Of a stretch of DNA of 10,472 nucleotides, positions 1 to 6,736 are shown one piece after another. The stretch comes from Chloroflexota bacterium. Lineage in GTDB: Bacteria > Chloroflexota > Dormibacteria > Dormibacterales > Dormibacteraceae. Every line of letters starts with the position of its first letter. Positions within the stretch are counted from its first letter, which is position 1. The stretch covers positions 1-10,472 of the forward strand of contig VBGE01000088.1 of NCBI GenBank assembly GCA_005880345.1, in the 5' to 3' direction. The notes beneath the pieces are model-generated. The model was not told where the DNA came from and made no database searches. It worked only from the letters and a program-made list of their open reading frames with translations. The position numbers and the translations under genes were made by a program.

Positions 1-828
1 ACCGGGAGCCTCCTGGCCCGACAGCCGCCGAGCCAGCTGAGCGGACAGTCGGTCGCGCTGATCGGGGGGCGCCAGGTCGATGAGGGACGGCATCGCCTCC
101 AGCTCCTCCCGCGAGTAGCCGGTCAGATTCACGTATGCGTCATTGCCCGCGACGAACCTGCCGCCCTCGGTGATGAGCAGGCCCTCGCCGATATCGCTCA
201 GCGTGGCCAGCAGCGAGCTCTGCCGCTCCACCTGCAGGCCGAGGTCGCGCTCCACTGAACGACTCGTGAGGAGGCCGAGGATGCCAAGGCCGGCCAGCAC
301 CAGGGTCCAGACCACAAGGGTGCCCGGCGCGACCATGAGCTGCGTGATGGCATAGACCCACAGGGCCCCCAGGCCCAGCATCGCCACGCCGAAGACGTAG
401 GGAAAGTGCCGCGAACGCAGGCCGACGTCGAAATGGAGGAAGACGGCGGCAAAGCTGACCGCGGCCAGCGGCGGGAGATCGTCATCCAGCCACCGCCCGG
501 CGGTGCCGAGGACGAGGTCTGCCAGGATCGCGGCCGTGATCATCACGGGCAGCTGGGCGAACAGCCGGTTGCCCACGCGGGAGGCTTTCAGGCCCACCGC
601 GATGGCGCCGAACACGACGCCGAGTCCGATCAGGATCTCCTCCTGGCGCAGCACCTCCGGCGGGAGGTGCGCCTCGTAGATCCGAAAGGCGACGCCGGCG
701 ATGATCGCGGCCACGGCCAGGCCGTTGATCAGGGGCAGATTCCACCGCCTGGAAGACCTCGGCACGCCCGCCGAAGCCCAGGCCGCCCCGAACAGGGGGT
801 CCGCTCCGGAGCCGGCGGGAATGCTCAC
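1..828 (-). CDS. Six-TM membrane sensor with PAS domain, N-terminal part (C-terminus outside window)
   Basis: I translated this frame by hand; it is open from the left edge up to a GTG at 826-828 and gives 276 residues. The N-terminus has about six hydrophobic segments (roughly residues 33-54, 64-82, 92-108, 119-133, 143-164, 168-190), followed by a short linker rich in charged residues. A PAS domain begins near residue 203: it contains DIGEGLLITEGG, then AGNDAYVNLTGYSREEL, the usual PAS run of a conserved Asn and a GYSxEEL helix. PAS domains behind membrane segments normally feed a histidine kinase, GGDEF/EAL or phosphatase output domain, which here would lie beyond position 1. I did not recognise the six-TM module as a named family. 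The start is uncertain: TTG at 838-840 is also in frame, and neither start has a clear Shine-Dalgarno. The role as a signal-transduction sensor is inferred from architecture. Confidence 0.72.
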   Translation of the reverse strand, partial: MSIPAGSGADPLFGAAWASAGVPRSSRRWNLPLINGLAVAAIIAGVAFRIYEAHLPPEVLRQEEILIGLGVVFGAIAVGLKASRVGNRLFAQLPVMITAAILADLVLGTAGRWLDDDLPPLAAVSFAAVFLHFDVGLRSRHFPYVFGVAMLGLGALWVYAITQLMVAPGTLVVWTLVLAGLGILGLLTSRSVERDLGLQVERQSSLLATLSDIGEGLLITEGGRFVAGNDAYVNLTGYSREELEAMPSLIDLAPPDQRDRLSAQLARRLSGQEAPG

Positions 829-863
829 CTGTCTAGCCAATCCGAAGAACGATAACGGTCGTG

Positions 864-877
864 CCTCAAATTTGAGG
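864..877. promoter_or_regulatory. Perfect 14-bp palindrome upstream of the sensor gene
   Basis: CCTCAAATTTGAGG is a perfect palindrome with an AT core in otherwise very GC-rich DNA. It sits about 36 bp upstream of the GTG chosen for the sensor gene, a typical place for an operator bound by a dimeric regulator. It also touches the first arm of the neighbouring hairpin, so it may be only part of the repeat cluster. The regulatory role is a guess from position and symmetry. Confidence 0.3.
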
Positions 878-993
878 TGAAAGCCCGAGCGCTTCACCTC
901 CCCGCTCGCCGGGGAGGTCGGCCCGAAGGGCCGGGTGGGGCGGTCCGGCTCCGCCAATTCGCCGGAGGGGTCCTCCCGAAGGGCCGGAGGGGC
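874..993. repeat. Cluster of GC-rich REP-like palindromes
   Basis: The gap between the small-protein gene and the sensor gene is packed with inverted repeats. GAGGTGAA (874-881) pairs with TTCACCTC (893-900). ACCTCCCC (896-903) pairs with GGGGAGGT (911-918). CGGCCC (919-924) pairs with GGGCCG (928-933) around a GAA loop. GGCGG (939-943) pairs with CCGCC (951-955). The 13-mer CCCGAAGGGCCGG occurs twice, at 922-934 and 975-987, each followed by a G-rich tail. This resembles the short intergenic palindromic repeats (REP/BIME type) known in many high-GC genomes, which can act as transcription stops or mRNA stabilisers. No run of T follows any hairpin on either strand, so a classical intrinsic terminator is not supported. 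Confidence 0.6.
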
Positions 994-1009
994 TGAGCCT
1001 TCTCCCGGG

Positions 1010-1297
1010 CTACTTCCCGCTCTTCGTCTGGGGCCTCTGCGGCACCGTCCGCTTCAAAGGCGGCCGCCGGCCGGCGTGGAGCGGGTTGACCTTCTCGCCG
1101 TCGTCCTTGCCCGTGGTCCGCCCGGCCGTTGCATGCAGCGTCCGGAGCTTCGCCAGGCGCTCCTTTTTGGCCGCCAGCGCGGTCTTCAGGGCGTCGGAAA
1201 GCTGCGTGTCGTTCATGGGGACGACCCGGAGCCGCGCTTCCAGCTCCAGGACCTCTACTTCGGCTCTGGTCAGTTCGAGATCAATGGTTTTCGACAA
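1010..1297 (-). CDS. Small charged helical protein of unknown function
   Basis: This is a 95-residue protein that I do not recognise. Residues 1-55 are rich in Leu, Glu, Ala, Lys and Arg in helix-compatible spacing (for example LTRAEVEVLELEARLR), suggesting a helical hairpin or short coiled coil. The last 35 residues are Lys/Arg/Pro/Gly-rich and probably disordered. It has no signal peptide, membrane segment or cysteine. The start is TTG at 1295-1297, supported by AGAGGA about five bases upstream. Its composition looks like a real soluble protein, whereas the overlapping plus-strand frame reads as arginine-rich low-complexity peptide. It lies 69 bp after the putative-Ig protein gene and directly before the palindrome cluster. 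A nucleic-acid-binding or adaptor role is possible for the basic tail but unproven. Confidence 0.55.
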   Translation of the reverse strand: MSKTIDLELTRAEVEVLELEARLRVVPMNDTQLSDALKTALAAKKERLAKLRTLHATAGRTTGKDDGEKVNPLHAGRRPPLKRTVPQRPQTKSGK

Positions 1298-1366
1298 CGT
1301 ATTCCTCTTGTATACGGATCAAAGCTACTGAACCATTCAACTTCCCCGCAAGTGGCGAGGTTATGC

Positions 1367-2371
1367 CTACCCCACAACCTTCACGGTCGCGTCGGCCGCG
1401 CAGTATGTGGCCGCGGCGCACAGGCTGTTGTCCACCATTCGAATCGTAAGGTCCCCAAAAGTGGCCGGATAGTTAGCCGCGTAGACCAGCACGATGGTCA
1501 CCTGGCCGGGCTGGTACGAGGCGCTGAATGAAGGCTGTGGGCACGGTTGTGGCGCTACGGCCCCGCAGTTGGCACCGGCCCACCCGGTGACCGCGACGGT
1601 CGGTAGCGGCCCCGGCGTCCCACCCGCATAGGGAAGCGTGACGGCGCATTTGCTGCGGCCGGTGCAGGTTCCACCCGCCAGCGAGATGTGGTCGTACATC
1701 CAGAACGTGGGCGCCACGGTGGCTGTGGCCCCGAGAGCGTCAGCGACCTGGACGGTGAACCGGAGATAGCCGGTCAGACCCTTGAAGATGCCCTTCAGCG
1801 CCAAACCATTGAGCGAGGTGCCGGCCGGCAACGTTCCGCCCGCCAGCGAGTACGTGTACGGCGCAACCCCGCCGCTCTGCCCGCCGAACGGGCCGCACGC
1901 GTCGGCACACCCAAGCTCGACGTTGCAGTACCTCGCGCAGGCGGGGATCAAGCCGGCGAAAAGGCGGTCGGCGATGTCGATAGCGCCGGCCACCTGGGCG
2001 GTGCTGCCGGCCGCATCGGCGACGACGATCGTGAACTTGTACGCGCCGCCGCCGGTCGGCGTGCCGGAGATGGTGCCGTCACCGCCCAGGACCAGGCCCG
2101 AAGGCAACGCCCCTGTGCCGACCGTCCATGTGTAAGGCGCCACGCCCCCGTTCGCCACCAGGGCGATCGGCGCGAATATGAGTCCAACCTCGCCGCCGTG
2201 AAAGCCTGGAGTCGTCGCCAGCAGCGGTGTGATCGGTGTCGGCGAGGGCAGCGGCGGCAGCGAGACGAGCGCGCCTACCTTGTCCGGAGCGGGTGCCGCG
2301 CAGGCAAACGCAAGCACCAGCACGGCCGACAACGCGGCCAACCATTTCCCTCTCGCGACTTCACAACGCAC
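1367..2371 (-). CDS. Secreted or lipid-anchored protein with two putative-Ig (He_PIG-like) repeats
   Basis: The gene encodes 334 residues from a GTG at 2369-2371. A signal peptide is clear: basic start, then a hydrophobic run WLAALSAVLVLAFAC. Cys24 could be a lipidation site, but the box AFAC is atypical; cleavage by signal peptidase I at ACA-AP is the alternative. A Pro/Thr linker (about 37-56) follows. Repeat 1 (about 58-133) and repeat 2 (about 160-225) share GGVAPYTW/Y, LPxG and FTxxVADAxGxTA, the pattern of putative-Ig domains found in bacterial surface proteins. Between them lies a cysteine-rich insert (C145, C149, C155, C159), and the C-terminal part holds further cysteine pairs, probably disulfides outside the cytoplasm. 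The gene starts 43 bp after the dnaJ stop on the same strand with no visible terminator between, so read-through is possible. The ligand or function is unknown. Confidence 0.75.
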   Translation of the reverse strand: MRCEVARGKWLAALSAVLVLAFACAAPAPDKVGALVSLPPLPSPTPITPLLATTPGFHGGEVGLIFAPIALVANGGVAPYTWTVGTGALPSGLVLGGDGTISGTPTGGGAYKFTIVVADAAGSTAQVAGAIDIADRLFAGLIPACARYCNVELGCADACGPFGGQSGGVAPYTYSLAGGTLPAGTSLNGLALKGIFKGLTGYLRFTVQVADALGATATVAPTFWMYDHISLAGGTCTGRSKCAVTLPYAGGTPGPLPTVAVTGWAGANCGAVAPQPCPQPSFSASYQPGQVTIVLVYAANYPATFGDLTIRMVDNSLCAAATYCAADATVKVVG

Positions 2372-2414
2372 CGAACGCGAAGCGAAAGTCTATACAGCCC
2401 TTGACGAATCGCAG

Positions 2415-3533
2415 CTAGTCGAGCGAAATCGCGTCGCGCAGCTTGTCGAAGAAGCCCTTGGTCACCTTCTCCGGCTTGCCCGTCAGGCCGCCCACCTTCC
2501 GCAGCAGCGCCTTTTGCTCCGGGTTCAGGTCCTTCGGGATGACCACCTGGACGACGACGTACTCGTCACCGCGCCGGCCGCCGCGCACGTCCGGCATGCC
2601 TCGGCCCTGCAGCCGGAAGGACTGCCCATTCTGCGTTCCAGCGGGGATGGAGATCTCGACGGCGCCCTCCAGGGTCGGGATCTCGATCCGGTCCCCCAGG
2701 GCCGCCTGGACCATGTTCACGCGCAGCTCGAAGACGACGTCCTGGTCGTGCCGGGCCAGCTGCGCATGCTGCTTGACGCGGAGCACGACGTACAGGTCGC
2801 CGGGCTGCCCGCCGCGCAGCCCTGCCTCACCCTCCCCGCTGATCCGGATCTGAGAGCCGGTGTCGACGCCGGCGGGGATCTTGACCGCGAGCCGCCTCGC
2901 CTGCTGGACGCGCCCCTGGCCGCGGCACTGCGCGCACGGGTTCTTCAGCAGCCGGCCGGCGCCTCGACACGTCGGGCACGTCGCACTCGTGACCACCTGG
3001 CCGAAGATCGACTGGGCGGTGCGGCGAATCTGCCCCGAGCCACCGCAGCCCGGGCAGGTCTCAGTGCCGGTACCGGGCTCGGCGCCACTCCCCGAGCACC
3101 GGTCGCACGCCGCCAGGCGCGGCACATCGATCTGCTTCTCGACGCCGGTGAACGCCTCCTCGAACGTGATGGTGAGGTCGTAGCGGAGATCGTCGCCGCG
3201 GTTGGAGCGTTCGCGGCGGCCACGCGCGCCGAAGCCGCCGCCGAAAAACGTGTCGAAGATGTCCGCGAAAGGCATGTCCGAGAAGTCGACCGCAGGCCCG
3301 CCGGCGCCGACCGCGGAATGGCCGAAGAGGTCGTAGCTCCGGCGGCGCTCTGGGTCGGAGAGAACCGCGTATGCCTCACTCGCCTCTTTGAAACGGTCGT
3401 GCGCCACGGGGTCGTCGGGGTGGCGGTCCGGATGCGAGTCCATCGCGATCTTGCGAAACGCCAGCTTGAGGTCCTCGGCCGAGCACTGCCGCCCGACCCC
3501 GAGCACCTCGTAGTAGTCGCGCTTGACCGCCAA
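2415..3533 (-). CDS. dnaJ: Chaperone protein DnaJ (Hsp40)
   Basis: DnaJ is the cytoplasmic co-chaperone that delivers unfolded clients to DnaK and stimulates its ATPase. The 372-residue product has the full class I architecture: J domain at about 4-70 with HPD at 34-36; a short Gly/Phe region (about 76-113); four zinc-binding CxxCxGxG repeats at 143-150 (CDRCSGSG), 160-167 (CPGCGGSG), 186-193 (CPTCRGAG) and 200-207 (CAQCRGQG); then the substrate-binding C-terminal domains ending in DKLRDAISLD. Length is normal for the family. The start is TTG at 3531-3533, four bases after the grpE stop; it is the only start codon just ahead of the J domain, and residues encoded farther upstream are out-of-frame grpE. 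The tight spacing implies translational coupling to grpE and co-transcription from the CIRCE-controlled promoter. No dnaK lies between grpE and dnaJ. Confidence 0.96.
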   Translation of the reverse strand: MAVKRDYYEVLGVGRQCSAEDLKLAFRKIAMDSHPDRHPDDPVAHDRFKEASEAYAVLSDPERRRSYDLFGHSAVGAGGPAVDFSDMPFADIFDTFFGGGFGARGRRERSNRGDDLRYDLTITFEEAFTGVEKQIDVPRLAACDRCSGSGAEPGTGTETCPGCGGSGQIRRTAQSIFGQVVTSATCPTCRGAGRLLKNPCAQCRGQGRVQQARRLAVKIPAGVDTGSQIRISGEGEAGLRGGQPGDLYVVLRVKQHAQLARHDQDVVFELRVNMVQAALGDRIEIPTLEGAVEISIPAGTQNGQSFRLQGRGMPDVRGGRRGDEYVVVQVVIPKDLNPEQKALLRKVGGLTGKPEKVTKGFFDKLRDAISLD

Positions 3534-3537
3534 CTGA

Positions 3538-4080
3538 CTAGTCGGTGGGGTTCTCGGACCGGACCGCCGGTGGTCGCGCCAACTTGACCAGCGCCGGCCG
3601 GACCACACGGTCCCGCAGCCGGTAGCCGCGACGCAGCTCGGACACGACGGTGTCCTCAGGATGCTCGGTCGACTCTTCGTGGCCGACGGCTTCGTGCTGC
3701 TTCGGGTCAAACCGCGCGCCGACCGCATCGATTGCCTGCAGCCCGTGCGTGCCCAGCGCCTCTTCCAGCTTGCGTACGCTGAGCTCCAGGCCCTTGACCC
3801 AGGACTCGTCGATGCCGCGGGGCTTGTGGTCGAGGACGTTGTTCAGGTCGTCGAGGACCGGGAGCAGGCGGCCAATCAGCTCGGCCGACGCGTGCTGGAT
3901 CGTCTCCAGCTGCTCCTGTCGCACGCGCTTCTTGTAGTTCTCGAAGTCGGCGGCCAGGCGCAGGTACTTCGACCTGGCCTCGGCCAGCTCGGATTCGAGC
4001 TCGGCGATCTTTTGTTCCATCGAGCTCGTCGAAGGCGCTTCACCCTCGGATTCGTCGTGGGGATGCTTGCGGGTGGTCAT
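3538..4080 (-). CDS. grpE: Nucleotide exchange factor GrpE
   Basis: GrpE releases ADP from DnaK and so resets the chaperone cycle; it acts as a cytoplasmic dimer and thermosensor. The 180-residue product has a disordered acidic N-terminus (1-20), a long coiled coil (about 21-65) containing LRLAADFENYKKR, and the C-terminal beta domain with the family signature GYRLRDRVVRPALVKL (about 152-167). Length fits the family. The start is ATG at 4078-4080, 31 bp after the hrcA stop; I see no strong Shine-Dalgarno. The gene lies between hrcA and dnaJ, so it is most likely the second gene of the HrcA-repressed operon. Its partner DnaK is not encoded in the window. Confidence 0.95.
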   Translation of the reverse strand: MTTRKHPHDESEGEAPSTSSMEQKIAELESELAEARSKYLRLAADFENYKKRVRQEQLETIQHASAELIGRLLPVLDDLNNVLDHKPRGIDESWVKGLELSVRKLEEALGTHGLQAIDAVGARFDPKQHEAVGHEESTEHPEDTVVSELRRGYRLRDRVVRPALVKLARPPAVRSENPTD

Positions 4081-4111
4081 CGAACGTTAGATACCGCGAG
4101 AGCTGCCGCCT

Positions 4112-5128
4112 TCAAACTCCGAGCTCGGCCATGCGGTCGCTGGCGCCGCGTGCCACGGCCTGCAACCGGGCCACTGTCTGGCTGTATGCCATCCGCGTCG
4201 GACCAACCACGCCGATCACGCCCTTGAGCCGGTCGGTCGGTCCGTAAGTCGTCAGCACGACCGCGCATCCCTGCAGCTGGCTCGACGTGTTCTCTGAGCC
4301 GATGACGATCTGCAGGTCCGACTCGCCGATGAGCTGGCGCAAGAGCACCGTCAGGTAGCGCGTCTCCTCGAGCACCTCCAGCACTTCATGAAGGCGAGAC
4401 GACTCCGCGAATTCCGGCTGGCGCAGAAGGTTGCGCACCCCGTCGTGGACGACCAGGCTCTCCGAGCCCTTTTCGTACAGGTCGAGCACCGCGATCACGC
4501 GGCCCAGCAGCTCTTTCTCCAGGCCCAGCGGCGCGGCGTCGTAATGGCGGCGCGCATCGACGCTGGTCCTGCCGCCAAGGGATGAGTTGAGACGCGCCGT
4601 CAGCCTGGTCAGCTCGGCTTGTGTAGCTTCTTCAGTCGTGTTCACCACCTGCTGGCGGAGGAGGTTGCCTTCCAGCAGGAGGATCAAGAGCACCTCCTTC
4701 GGTTCGAGCGAGACGAGGTCGACGTGCTTGATCTGCGCGAGCGAGCCCTGCGGCGCGCTCGCCACCGACGCGTTCTGCGTCACCGACGCCACCGTCATCG
4801 CGACGCGCTCGACCATCCCCTGCACGTCGGCCGGCGCCCCGCGCAGCTCGTCCTGGATGAAGGCGCGGACGCGGTCTGGGATCGGCTCGAGGTCCATCAG
4901 GAAGTCGACGAAGTAGCGATAGCCCGAGTCCGTCGGCACGCGTCCCGCCGACGTGTGCGGCTGGATCAGGTAGCCGAGGTCCGCCAGCTCGGCCAGCTCG
5001 CTGCGGATCGTGGCCGAGGACAGGTTCACGAAATAGCGGCTCTGCAGTGCCTGCGAGCCGACCGGGACGGCGCTGGTCGTGAACTCCTTGACGACCGCCC
5101 GGAGGACTGCCTGTTTTCTGTTCTCCAT
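4112..5128 (-). CDS. hrcA: Heat-inducible transcription repressor HrcA
   Basis: HrcA represses heat-shock genes by binding CIRCE operators; GroEL assists its folding, which couples repression to chaperone load. The N-terminal winged helix (about residues 1-75) shows the conserved text VPVGSQALQSRY, LSSATIRSELAELADLGYL and HTSAGRVPTDSGYRYFVD. The C-terminal part carries GAF-like and dimerisation regions, ending MAELGV. I choose ATG at 5126-5128 (338 residues) because AAGG lies just ahead and HrcA proteins typically begin with a short MxxRxxxIL stretch, here MENRKQAVL. An in-frame ATG at 5147-5149 would add seven residues but lies inside the operator and lacks a Shine-Dalgarno. It is the first gene of the hrcA-grpE-dnaJ set and is probably autoregulated through the CIRCE just upstream. 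Confidence 0.95.
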   Translation of the reverse strand: MENRKQAVLRAVVKEFTTSAVPVGSQALQSRYFVNLSSATIRSELAELADLGYLIQPHTSAGRVPTDSGYRYFVDFLMDLEPIPDRVRAFIQDELRGAPADVQGMVERVAMTVASVTQNASVASAPQGSLAQIKHVDLVSLEPKEVLLILLLEGNLLRQQVVNTTEEATQAELTRLTARLNSSLGGRTSVDARRHYDAAPLGLEKELLGRVIAVLDLYEKGSESLVVHDGVRNLLRQPEFAESSRLHEVLEVLEETRYLTVLLRQLIGESDLQIVIGSENTSSQLQGCAVVLTTYGPTDRLKGVIGVVGPTRMAYSQTVARLQAVARGASDRMAELGV

Positions 5129-5135
5129 TTCCTTT

Positions 5136-5162
5136 TCAGCACTCTCCATCGGAGAGTGCTAA
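5136..5162. promoter_or_regulatory. CIRCE operator (HrcA binding site)
   Basis: The sequence TCAGCACTC-N9-GAGTGCTAA matches the CIRCE consensus TTAGCACTC-N9-GAGTGCTAA with one mismatch, in the left arm. The symmetry extends into the spacer: AGCACTCTCC (5138-5147) and GGAGAGTGCT (5151-5160) are perfect complements around ATC, so the transcript could form a 10-bp hairpin. The site lies between the hemW stop (5163-5165, directly adjacent) and the preferred hrcA start at 5128. Any promoter it controls should therefore sit in the last codons of hemW; I could not identify convincing -35/-10 boxes there. Confidence 0.93.
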
Positions 5163-6281
5163 TCAGAGTACCGCGAGGGCGATCTGGTTGTGCAGGTCCA
5201 TGCCGCGGCGGGTCGGCACGACGCGCCCGTTGATCCGCTTGACCAGGCCCGCCTTCTCGAGGCGGGCCAGCTCCTGGTCGAACCCCGGCGGCACAGCCGC
5301 CCCGTGCACCGTGCGCAACCCGAGCATCAGCGACTCCGCCGCGGTCTTGCGCCGGTCGAGCTCCTCCCCGTCCGCCCTCGGCGCCGGCACGGCGGCAATG
5401 TACTCGCGCGGGCGGGCCACGTTCCACCATCGCCATGCATGGCCGCCGTCGGTTGCGTAGGAGTGGGCACCGGCGCCTGCGCCATACACGGGGCGGCAGC
5501 GCCAGTAGGCCTGGTTGTGGCGCGACTCGAAGCCGCCCGCCCGAGCCCAGTTGGAGACCTCGTAGCGGTGGTAACCCGCGGCCTCGAGCTCCTCGCACGC
5601 GGCGTCGAGCTGATCCCACTGGAGGTCGGTCTCGACCTCGGGCACCCGTCCCTCCGCGCGCCGGCGGAAGAGCAGCGTGCCTTCCTCGAAAGACAGGCAG
5701 TACGTCGACACGTGGTCCGGTTCGAGCGCGATGGCTCGGCGCAGCGTCTCGAGCCACGTCACTCGGCTCTGATATGGCACCGCGTAAATGAGGTCGATGC
5801 TGATGTTGGCGACTCCCATGCGGCGCGCGAGGTTGAAGGCGCGTGTCGCCTGCGCCGCGTCGGTCCTGCGCTCGAGCACCGCCAGGGCGCGGGGATCGAA
5901 TCCCTGCACCCCGAGACTCAGACGGTTGACCCCGCCTTCGAGCCAGGCGGCGATCCTTGCCTCGTCGGTGCTCGCGGGATTGGCCTCGAGCGTCACCTCG
6001 GCGTCGGGCGCCACATTGAAGTTGGTCCGGATGAAACGCAGCAGCCGGCCGGCCAGCTCCGCCGGCAGCAGGCTCGGCGTGCCGCCGCCGAGGTACACCG
6101 TGTCGAGCTGCTGAAACGGATAGCGCTCGCGGGCGAACACGAGCTCTCTCTCCAGCGCCTCGACGTAGTCCGGCATCAGGCGGTCCATCCCCGCGTAGGC
6201 GTTGAAATCGCAGTAACCGCACTTGTGCTTGCAGAACGGGACGTGCACGTACAGGTGCCGGAAAGCTTGCAAATCAGTCAC
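5163..6281 (-). CDS. hemW: Radical SAM heme chaperone HemW (HemN-like)
   Basis: HemW is a radical SAM protein related to oxygen-independent coproporphyrinogen III oxidase. Characterised members bind heme and deliver it to target proteins rather than oxidising coproporphyrinogen. The 372-residue product shows the 4Fe-4S motif C17-KHK-C21-GY-C24-DF; the residue two places after C24 is Phe, as in HemW, where true HemN has another Cys. GGGTPS lies at 65-70, and RYEVSNWARAG and HNQAYW farther on are also typical of HemW. The start is GTG at 6279-6281, overlapping the ybaK stop as GTGA, which indicates translational coupling. The stop directly abuts the CIRCE element. HemW next to hrcA and lepA is a common order in Gram-positive and related bacteria; here lepA is separated by three inserted genes. 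Confidence 0.93.
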   Translation of the reverse strand: MTDLQAFRHLYVHVPFCKHKCGYCDFNAYAGMDRLMPDYVEALERELVFARERYPFQQLDTVYLGGGTPSLLPAELAGRLLRFIRTNFNVAPDAEVTLEANPASTDEARIAAWLEGGVNRLSLGVQGFDPRALAVLERRTDAAQATRAFNLARRMGVANISIDLIYAVPYQSRVTWLETLRRAIALEPDHVSTYCLSFEEGTLLFRRRAEGRVPEVETDLQWDQLDAACEELEAAGYHRYEVSNWARAGGFESRHNQAYWRCRPVYGAGAGAHSYATDGGHAWRWWNVARPREYIAAVPAPRADGEELDRRKTAAESLMLGLRTVHGAAVPPGFDQELARLEKAGLVKRINGRVVPTRRGMDLHNQIALAVL

Positions 6282-6736
6282 GACTTGATGTCCGCCACCG
6301 TCGCGTGGCTCAGCTCCTGCAGGCGGTCGGGCGAGATCTCGAAGACGGCGTCGGGCCGTCCGGCCGCCGCCCATACGACCTCATGCCCAAGCAGGTCGCG
6401 GTCCATGAAGACGGGCACGTCAGTGGCGTGCCCGAAAGGGGGCACGCCGCCGATCGAGTAGCCGGTGGCATCGCGCGCCATCTCCGCGTCCGCCTTCGCC
6501 ACTGGCTCGCCTGCGACCGTGGCCAGGCGCTTCTCGTCCAGCCGGTTGGCGCCGCTCACCAGCGCGACGACCGGCTTGCCGCCGGCGACGAAGACCAGGG
6601 ACTTCACGATCTGCCCCACGTCGCAGCCCACCGCACGCGCGGCATCGACCGCGGTGCGTGTCCCCGCCGGAAATTCCCTGACGGTCACACCAAAATCCGT
6701 ACTTGCCAGCCACACCTCGAATCGATTCAAGGCCAT
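6278..6736 (-). CDS. YbaK/ProXp-type aminoacyl-tRNA deacylase
   Basis: The 152-residue product belongs to the YbaK/aminoacyl-tRNA synthetase-associated domain family, whose members hydrolyse mischarged aminoacyl-tRNA (for example Cys-tRNA-Pro or Ala-tRNA-Pro) in the cytoplasm. Visible marks are FPAGTRTA, the lysine of QIVKSLVF (K45, matching the conserved catalytic Lys) and the signature TGYSIGGVPPFGH (about 91-103). I choose ATG at 6734-6736; the frame extends upstream, but those residues (for example DDHARRRAEHFEQ) do not resemble the family and would overlap the divergent epimerase gene. The 3' end overlaps hemW by four bases. Exact substrate specificity cannot be read from the sequence, so no symbol is given. 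Confidence 0.9.
   Translation of the reverse strand: MALNRFEVWLASTDFGVTVREFPAGTRTAVDAARAVGCDVGQIVKSLVFVAGGKPVVALVSGANRLDEKRLATVAGEPVAKADAEMARDATGYSIGGVPPFGHATDVPVFMDRDLLGHEVVWAAAGRPDAVFEISPDRLQELSHATVADIKS

Noticed and set aside
898..933. Intrinsic terminator of the small-protein gene
   Set aside because: Strong hairpins are present, but no T-run follows on the minus strand, so I list them as palindromic repeats only.
935..1531. Plus-strand open frame of 198 residues over the palindrome cluster and small gene
   Set aside because: It runs through the REP-like repeats and two minus-strand genes, has Arg/Gly/Pro-rich low-complexity composition and no start signal.
2229..3587. Long plus-strand open frame (452 residues) opposite dnaJ
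   Set aside because: It is the antisense shadow of a GC-rich gene; its product has no recognisable motif, while the minus strand encodes a complete DnaJ.
3534..3728. N-terminal extension of DnaJ by 65 residues
   Set aside because: The extension is grpE read in another frame and is not DnaJ-like; the TTG at 3531-3533 places the J domain at the N-terminus as in the family.
5190..6461. Plus-strand open frame of 423 residues opposite hemW and ybaK
   Set aside because: It spans two well-supported minus-strand genes and shows only shadow composition.
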